64,000 nt of DNA from Mycobacterium avium subsp. avium (GTDB taxonomy: Bacteria > Actinomycetota > Actinomycetes > Mycobacteriales > Mycobacteriaceae). The stretch spans positions 2,418,001 through 2,482,000 of the forward strand of contig NZ_CP046507.1 of the NCBI RefSeq assembly GCF_009741445.1, read 5' to 3'. Under the pieces are notes generated by a model. It saw only the letters and a program-made list of their open reading frames with translations. It was not told the origin of the DNA and did not search any database. How positions within the stretch are numbered: the first letter of the stretch is position 1; each line of letters begins with the position of its first letter. Below, piece by piece: positions 59,330-64,000 of the stretch. Position numbers and translations under genes: made by a program.

Positions 59330-60781
59330 TCAGCGCTCCTGGCCGGACGGGTCGACCGCCGCGTCGTTGAGTGCGCTGTGGTGACGGCCCCAGACGAAGT
59401 AGAAGATCAGCGCCAGCAACACCCAGCCGCTGAACGCGATCCAGGTGTACCAGTGCAAGCTCGCCAGGATGTACCCGCAGGCCATGATCGAAAGGACGGG
59501 CGTGACAGGGTAACCCGGGACCCGGAACCCGCGTGGCAGGTCGGGCTCGCGCACCCGTAACACGATCACCCCGACGGAGACGACGACGAACGCGGTGAGG
59601 GTGCCGATCGAGACCATGTCGGCCAGGTTTTGCAGCGGAATGAACGCGGCCAGGGTGGCGGCGGCGACCGCGACGATCACGGTGTTGTGCACCGGCGTCA
59701 TGGTGCGCGGGTTCACCCTGGCGAACCGCGGCGGCAGCAGCCCGTCCCGGCCCATGGCGAACAGGATGCGGGTGATGCCGTACATGGTGACCAGCGTGAC
59801 GCTGAAGATCGAAATGACCGCGCCCGCAGCCAAAATGGTGCTGGCCCAGCTGCCGTGCGTGACATGGTCGAGGATGGTGGCGAGCCCGGCCTCCTGCTGA
59901 CCGCCGAAGTCCTGCCACGGCTGCGTCCCCAGCGCGGCGAGCGCGACGAACACGTAGACGCCGGTGACGGTCAACAGCGCGGCGATCAGCGCGCGCGGCA
60001 TGGTCTTCTGCGGGTTCGTCACCTCGTCGCCCGCGGTGGACACCGCATCGAGGCCGATGTAGGAGAAGAAGATGGTGCCGGCGGCCGTGCCCACACCGGC
60101 GACACCGAACGGCGCGAAGTCGTCGAGGTGGTGCACGTCGAACGCGGTGAAGGCAAGGATCCCGAAGACGACGAGCACGCCGAGCTTGATCATCACCATG
60201 ATCGCGTTGACCTTGGCGGATTCGCTGGCCCCGCGGATCAGCAACAGGGCGCACATCCCGATCAGCATGACCGCCGGCAGATTGACGTAGCCGGGTTGCG
60301 CGTCCCACGGAGCGGTCGACAAGGCATGCGGCAGTTGGAATCCCACGACATTGCTCAGCAGCTTGTTCAGGTAGCCGCTCCAGTTCACCGAGACCGCGGC
60401 GGTGGCCACCCCGTATTCCAGCAGCAGGCAGGCCGCCACGCCCATCGCGACCACCTCGCCCAGCGTGGTGTAGGCGTAGGAATACGACGAGCCCGAAACC
60501 GGTACCGCCGAAGCCAATTCGGCGTAGCACACGGCCGCCAGCCCGGCGGCGACGCCGGCGAGCAGGAAGGAGACGATGACCGCGGGGCCGGCCTCGGGGA
60601 CGGCCTGGGACATGACGAAGAAGATGCCGGTGCCGATCGTCGACCCGACCCCGAACATGGTCAGCTGGAAGGTCCCGATGCCGCGCCGGAGGTGATCGGC
60701 GGTGCCGGGGGCCACGTGTGCGCCCACCACCGGGCGCCGTCGCAGCAGCTGTGCTCTCAAGCCGATCGGCCTGGCTGGCAA
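59330..60781 (-). CDS. rocE: amino-acid permease RocE (APC family)
   Basis: This is a 483-residue, 12-helix APC-superfamily permease, probably a cationic amino-acid (arginine/ornithine) importer because it is co-directional with rocD and the DDAH-like gene. The helix 1 motif is MFGVGSTIGTGIFFVMS (about 42-58), the unwound substrate-binding GxG(S/T)xIGTGIF. FFSYIGLDAVSTAGDEVTNPQK in helix 6 and after is also typical. The TTG at 60781 is chosen because AGGAGG lies five bases upstream; no ATG is well placed. It lies 28 nt after rocD. Confidence 0.88.
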   Translation of the reverse strand: MPARPIGLRAQLLRRRPVVGAHVAPGTADHLRRGIGTFQLTMFGVGSTIGTGIFFVMSQAVPEAGPAVIVSFLLAGVAAGLAAVCYAELASAVPVSGSSYSYAYTTLGEVVAMGVAACLLLEYGVATAAVSVNWSGYLNKLLSNVVGFQLPHALSTAPWDAQPGYVNLPAVMLIGMCALLLIRGASESAKVNAIMVMIKLGVLVVFGILAFTAFDVHHLDDFAPFGVAGVGTAAGTIFFSYIGLDAVSTAGDEVTNPQKTMPRALIAALLTVTGVYVFVALAALGTQPWQDFGGQQEAGLATILDHVTHGSWASTILAAGAVISIFSVTLVTMYGITRILFAMGRDGLLPPRFARVNPRTMTPVHNTVIVAVAAATLAAFIPLQNLADMVSIGTLTAFVVVSVGVIVLRVREPDLPRGFRVPGYPVTPVLSIMACGYILASLHWYTWIAFSGWVLLALIFYFVWGRHHSALNDAAVDPSGQER

Positions 60782-60809
60782 TTGCCCCTCCTGTTGCCGG
60801 GTCAGCTGA

Positions 60810-62048
60810 TTATGAAGCAGCCTCCCGCAACACCGCAGCAAGCTGGCCGACCGCCCAGTCGATCTCCTGCGCGGTGACCACCAGAGGCGGCGCCAAGCGC
60901 AAGGTCGCGCCGTGCGTGTCCTTCACCAGCACGCCCCGCTCGGCCAGCCGCAGGCTCATCTCCCGGCCGCTGCCCAGCGACGGGTCGATGTCCACCCCTG
61001 CCCACAACCCCAGGCCGCGCACCTCGTCCACCCCGCGACCGACCAGCGCCCGCAGCCGCCGCTGCAGGTGCGCACCCAGCGCGGTCGCGCGTGCCTGGTA
61101 CTCGCCGCGGGCCAGCATGGACACCACGGTGGTGCCGATCGCGGCGGCCAGCGGGTTGCCGCCGAAGGTGGAACCGTGCTCGCCGGGATGCAACACACCG
61201 AGGATCTCCCGGTCGGCCACCACCGCCGACAGCGGAACCACCCCGCCGCCCAGGGCTTTGCCCAGCAGGTAGACGTCGGGCACCACCCGCCACCGGTCGC
61301 AGGCGAACGTGTAACCGGTACGCGCCAGGCCGGATTGGATCTCGTCGGCGATCATCAGCACGTTGTGCTCGCTGCACAGCGCGCGGACGGCCGGCAGGTA
61401 GTCGTCGGGCGGGACGACGATGCCGGCCTCACCCTGAATCGGCTCCAGCAGCACCGCGACGGTGTTGTCGTCGATCGCCTGGGCCAGCGCGCCGGCATCC
61501 CCGAACGGCACCGAGCGGAATCCCGGCGTGAAGGGGCCGAACCCGTCCCGCGCCGCGGCGTCCGAGGAGAAGCTGACGATGCTGATGGTGCGGCCGTGGA
61601 AGTTGTTGTCCGCCACGATGATTTTGGCCTGGCCGGCGGGGACCCCCTTGACCTCGGCCCCCCACTTGCGGGCCACCTTGAGGCCGCTTTCCACGGCTTC
61701 GGCGCCCGAATTCATCGGCAGCACCATGTCCTTGTCGCACAGGTAGGCGAGCGCCGCGCAGAACGGCCCGAGCTTGTCGGAATGGACCGCGCGGCTGACC
61801 AGCGTGACGGTGTCCAACTGCGCATGGGCAGTGGCGACGATCTCGGGGTGGCGGTGGCCGAAGTTCACCGCGGAATAGGCGGACAGACAATCCAGGTAGC
61901 GGCGGCCGTCGACATCGGTGATCCACGCCCCCTGCGCGCTCGCGGCGACGATCGGTAACGGCGAATAGTTGTGCGCGGCACGCTTTTCCGCCAGCCTGAT
62001 CGCGGAATCCACGCGGGTCGCGGTGAGCTGCCCGTCCAGAATCGTCAT
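60810..62048 (-). CDS. rocD: ornithine aminotransferase RocD
   Basis: This is a 412-residue class III PLP aminotransferase converting ornithine and 2-oxoglutarate to glutamate semialdehyde and glutamate. Visible features are SAVNFGHRHPEIV near residue 55, NSGAEAVESGLKVARKWG (about 113-130), the ADEIQSGLARTG cofactor Asp loop, Lys264 in LLGKALGGGV as the Schiff-base lysine, and STFGGNPLAAA. The gene is intact, unlike M. tuberculosis, where I recall rocD split into rocD1 and rocD2. The ATG at 62048 overlaps, in another frame, the true stop of the DDAH-like gene (ATGA). The frame is also open upstream, but only because of the frameshift in that gene. Confidence 0.93.
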   Translation of the reverse strand: MTILDGQLTATRVDSAIRLAEKRAAHNYSPLPIVAASAQGAWITDVDGRRYLDCLSAYSAVNFGHRHPEIVATAHAQLDTVTLVSRAVHSDKLGPFCAALAYLCDKDMVLPMNSGAEAVESGLKVARKWGAEVKGVPAGQAKIIVADNNFHGRTISIVSFSSDAAARDGFGPFTPGFRSVPFGDAGALAQAIDDNTVAVLLEPIQGEAGIVVPPDDYLPAVRALCSEHNVLMIADEIQSGLARTGYTFACDRWRVVPDVYLLGKALGGGVVPLSAVVADREILGVLHPGEHGSTFGGNPLAAAIGTTVVSMLARGEYQARATALGAHLQRRLRALVGRGVDEVRGLGLWAGVDIDPSLGSGREMSLRLAERGVLVKDTHGATLRLAPPLVVTAQEIDWAVGQLAAVLREAAS

Positions 62049-62915
62049 GGGAAAACCTCCAATGTGCAGCACTTGACGGAGCCGCCGCCTTTGAGCAGCT
62101 CGGACAAATCGACGGCCTATCGGCTCGAACCCCGCCCGGCGCAATTGGGTTGCGAAACACGTTGCGGCAGAGGGCAGTACCACATGTAACCCGTCGGAGA
62201 CGACGTTGAGGCCCAACACGTGCGCGTCGGCCGGGCCGACCACGATGGCATCCGGGAACAGCGCACCCAGTTGCCGCCGGGCCGTGTCGCTGAACGCGGG
62301 CGGATAGAACGCGATCGTGCGGTCGTCGAGCACCGCCAACGCGGTGTCGAGATGGTAGAAGCGCGGGTCGACCAGTTCCAGCGACACGACCGGCGCGCGC
62401 AGCGCGGCCGAAATCTCCGGATGCGCCCGGCGGTCGGTGCGAAACCCCCAGCCGGCCAACACGATGTCGCCGACCTTCAGCAGATCGCCCTGCCCCTCGT
62501 TGACGTGGCGGGTGAGCAGCGGCCGATAGCCCAGCGAGCGCATCCATTCGGCGTAGGCGCGGGACTCGCCGGCCCGCTGCGCGAACCGAAACCTGGCCAC
62601 GATCGCGACGTCTCCCGCGATGAACCCGCCGTTGGCGGCATAGACCATGTCCGGCAGCCCGGCCACCGGCTCGATCACGTCCACCCGGTGCCCGAGCCGT
62701 AGATAGGTGCGGCGCAGTGCCTCCCACTGGGCCTGCGCGCGGCCGGCGTCGACGGGTGTGGTGACGTCCATCCAGGGGTTGATCGCGTAGTCGACCGCGA
62801 AGAAGGACGGTCGCGTCATCGCATACCGGCGGACGCTGGGCAGCCGGTGCACCCGGCCGGTGCGGGCAGCCGATCGGGGCACCGGGCGGGCTGCCCGCAC
62901 GTATTGATCCGTCAT
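62045..62915 (-). pseudogene. DDAH-like amidinohydrolase gene with one-base frameshift (Rv2323c-like)
   Basis: This is a guanidino-modifying-enzyme family (dimethylarginine dimethylaminohydrolase-like) gene of about 289 codons. The N-terminal part is intact: FFAVDYAINPWMD, VYAANGGFIAGD, NEGQGDLLKVGD and the catalytic-His region FYHLDTALAVLDD. Near 62112-62120 one extra base shifts the frame. In the +1 frame the proper end continues as AVDLSELLKGGGSVKCCTLEV and stops at a TGA (62045-62047) overlapping the rocD ATG. The lost end carries the nucleophilic Cys (KCCTLE). Read as it stands, the frame runs into rocD and would give an inactive 701-residue fusion. This is either a real mutation or a sequencing error. 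Confidence 0.82.
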
Positions 62916-62951
62916 CCATCAACGGTATTTGCGGTCCCCTGAACAATCAAA

Positions 62952-62996
62952 CGACTATCATTGCGTGTCTGCCGTCGATTTATTGCGCTATAGTCG
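62952..62996. promoter_or_regulatory. divergent rocDE-operon/Lrp promoter with inverted repeat
   Basis: CGACTAT (62952-62958) and ATAGTCG (62990-62996) are inverted across AT-rich DNA. TATAGT (62989-62994) can serve as a -10 box for the Lrp gene. The site is well placed for an Lrp/AsnC regulator acting on both directions. Confidence 0.45.
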
Positions 62997-63036
62997 GATA
63001 TTCGATGATTTGTTGTCTCAGCACCGAGGAGGCGTG

Positions 63037-63483
63037 ATGGATCGCCTGGACGACACCGACGAGCGCATCCTCGCCGAGCTGACCGAGCACGCCCGCGCCA
63101 CCTTCGCCGAAATCGGCGACAAGGTGAACCTGTCGGCGCCGGCGGTGAAGCGCCGCGTCGACCGGATGCTGGACAGCGGGGTCATCAAGGGCTTCACCAC
63201 CGTCGTCGACCGCAACGCACTGGGCTGGAACACCGAGGCCTACGTTCAGGTGTTCTGCCACGGCCGCATCGCGCCCGACGAGCTGCGGACGGCCTGGGTG
63301 GACATCCCCGAGGTGTTCAGCGCCGCGACGGTGACCGGCACCCCGGACGCCATCCTGCACGTATTGGCCCGCGACATGCGGCATTTGGAGGTGGCGTTGG
63401 AACGGATCCGGTCCAGCGCGGACGTCGAACGCAGCGAAAGCATCGTCGTGTTGTCCAACCTCATCGACCGGATGCGGCCCTAG
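63037..63483 (+). CDS. Lrp/AsnC-family regulator of the roc operon
   Basis: This is a 148-residue protein. The N-terminal helix-turn-helix (about 3-60; DDTDERILAELTEHARATFAEIGDKVNLSAPAVKRRVDRM) is joined to a RAM ligand-binding domain (about 65-145; FSAATVTGTPDAILHVLARDM). Length and divergent position relative to the DDAH-rocD-rocE genes match Rv2324. It probably activates the catabolic operon in response to arginine or another amino acid, as an octameric DNA-wrapping protein. The ATG at 63037 follows GAGGAGG. Confidence 0.92.
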   Translation: MDRLDDTDERILAELTEHARATFAEIGDKVNLSAPAVKRRVDRMLDSGVIKGFTTVVDRNALGWNTEAYVQVFCHGRIAPDELRTAWVDIPEVFSAATVTGTPDAILHVLARDMRHLEVALERIRSSADVERSESIVVLSNLIDRMRP

Positions 63484-63507
63484 CGGGCGCGCGCGGAACC
63501 GGGCGGC

Positions 63508-64000
63508 CTACTGGAAGGGGATCATCGAGTCCAGCGCCACCCCGATGGCGCCGGCGGCGACGGTGATGGTCAGGGTCACCCAGTCCGCGAGTTTCGGTCG
63601 CGCCGGGGCGGCCGACAGCTGCCCGATACCGCCCCGGGCGGTGATCGCGTCGCCCATCTCGTCGGCGCGTCGCAACGTCACGACGATTGCCGCGGTGAGC
63701 AAGTCGATCATGTCCCGGGCCTGCTGACGGCGGCGGGCCCGGCGGCTGTGCGGTGTCTGGTTGGGGCGCAGTCGACGGGCCGCGTAGAGCACCTGGAATT
63801 CTTCGATCAGCATCGGGAAGGCGCGCAGCGCCAGCGCCAGCGCGACGGCCCATTCGTCGCTCGGGATGCGCAGCCACCGCAGCGGGCGTCCCAAAGTGGC
63901 CAGGGCGGGCCCCATTTCGGCGACGTTGGTGGTCCACGACAGCATCGCGCCCAGCCCGATCAACACGATCGACAAGGCGGTGACGCGCAGGAAGTGCAGC
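63508..64000 (-). CDS. EcfT-type energy-coupling transporter permease, partial
   Basis: This is the C-terminal about 163 residues of a membrane protein whose start lies beyond the right edge. It resembles the transmembrane coupling subunit (EcfT) of ECF vitamin/metal transporters. The coupling helices contain [15 protein letters not shown] with the conserved Ala-Arg-Gly motif, preceded by [25 protein letters not shown] last hydrophobic segment ends in MIPFQ. It fits Rv2325c by context. ATPase and substrate-binding subunits, if present, are outside the window. Confidence 0.82.
   Translation of the reverse strand, partial: LHFLRVTALSIVLIGLGAMLSWTTNVAEMGPALATLGRPLRWLRIPSDEWAVALALALRAFPMLIEEFQVLYAARRLRPNQTPHSRRARRRQQARDMIDLLTAAIVVTLRRADEMGDAITARGGIGQLSAAPARPKLADWVTLTITVAAGAIGVALDSMIPFQ

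Noticed and set aside
57951..60530. Long minus-strand frame opposite uspC, extending into the rocE region in another frame
   Set aside because: It runs opposite uspC and out of frame with rocE, both of which show clear family motifs. Its composition is the Arg/Gly/Ala-rich pattern of a shadow frame in high-GC DNA.
60810..62915. A 701-residue DDAH-ornithine aminotransferase fusion enzyme
   Set aside because: The join passes through a meaningless Arg-rich stretch, the other frame restores the family's conserved end with its catalytic Cys, and the restored stop overlaps the rocD ATG as normal operon spacing. It is a frameshift, not a true fusion.

Overview
The window is high-GC DNA with G/C-rich third codon positions, frequent GTG starts and many ATGA/GTGA stop-start overlaps. 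It encodes lipoproteins of the 19-kDa antigen type, DUF732 secreted proteins, F420/flavin luciferase-like oxidoreductases, a DhmA-type dehalogenase, FadD/FadA lipid enzymes and UspABC. This is typical of a slow-growing Mycobacterium. From memory, not from a search, several blocks follow the M. tuberculosis region Rv2290-Rv2325c: lppO and sseB near the left end, the Rv2294 and Rv2296 counterparts at 8.5-11.5 kb, htpG (Rv2299c) at 21.5-23.4 kb, and TldE/TldD-uspABC-rocE-rocD-Rv2323c-Rv2324-Rv2325c from 53.3 kb to the right edge. The material between these blocks is accessory.

Layout. 0-4.3 kb: the end of a glycosyltransferase, sulfurtransferase sseB, a TauE/SafE-type permease behind what looks like a ykkC-class riboswitch, a lipoprotein and an alpha/beta hydrolase. 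4.3-8.4 kb: a four-copy 30-bp palindromic repeat, then a P450, TetR, microprotein, AveC-like and LLM-oxidoreductase cluster. 8.5-17 kb: PatB-like C-S lyase, DUF2652, dhmA, cysQ, thiolase, small membrane proteins and a PknH-sensor-like lipoprotein. 17-20 kb: a soluble MgtE-N/CBS protein overlapping an NRAMP-like transporter whose metal-site residues are non-canonical, probably a Mg2+ system. 20-27.5 kb: LLM oxidoreductase, htpG, an acyl-CoA ligase/thioesterase pair and a VIT transporter. 27.7-33.6 kb: two Gly-Gly-Pro-rich exported proteins flanking two methyltransferases, then a STAS protein overlapped with a GAF/PP2C/HATPase protein.

33.7-42.8 kb holds the most unusual locus: a 2779-residue SARP-cyclase-ATPase regulator. 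Its C-terminal half is eleven NTF2/SnoaL-like modules arranged as a 271-residue tandem repeat, and it is translationally coupled to an S51 (cyanophycinase-like) peptidase. 42.9-48.8 kb: MFS exporter, a kinase-like/P-loop protein, a TPM protein and an aldehyde dehydrogenase. 48.8-51.1 kb is a small accessory hotspot with toxin-antitoxin remnants, a divergent SDR/TetR pair with two matched operators and a probable leaderless tetR transcript, IS-end-like repeats and a tRNA-Met. 51.1-53.3 kb: two DUF732 paralogues and an AhpD-like protein. 53.3-64 kb: TldE/TldD, the UspABC amino-sugar importer, and the rocE-rocD-DDAH arginine/ornithine catabolic operon with its divergent Lrp/AsnC regulator. A one-base frameshift removes the catalytic cysteine of the DDAH-like gene and fuses its frame to rocD. 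The last gene, an EcfT-type permease, runs off the right edge.

No stretch longer than about 300 bases is wholly unexplained. The intergenic spaces mostly hold promoters, operators and long-stemmed palindromes that probably act as terminators.
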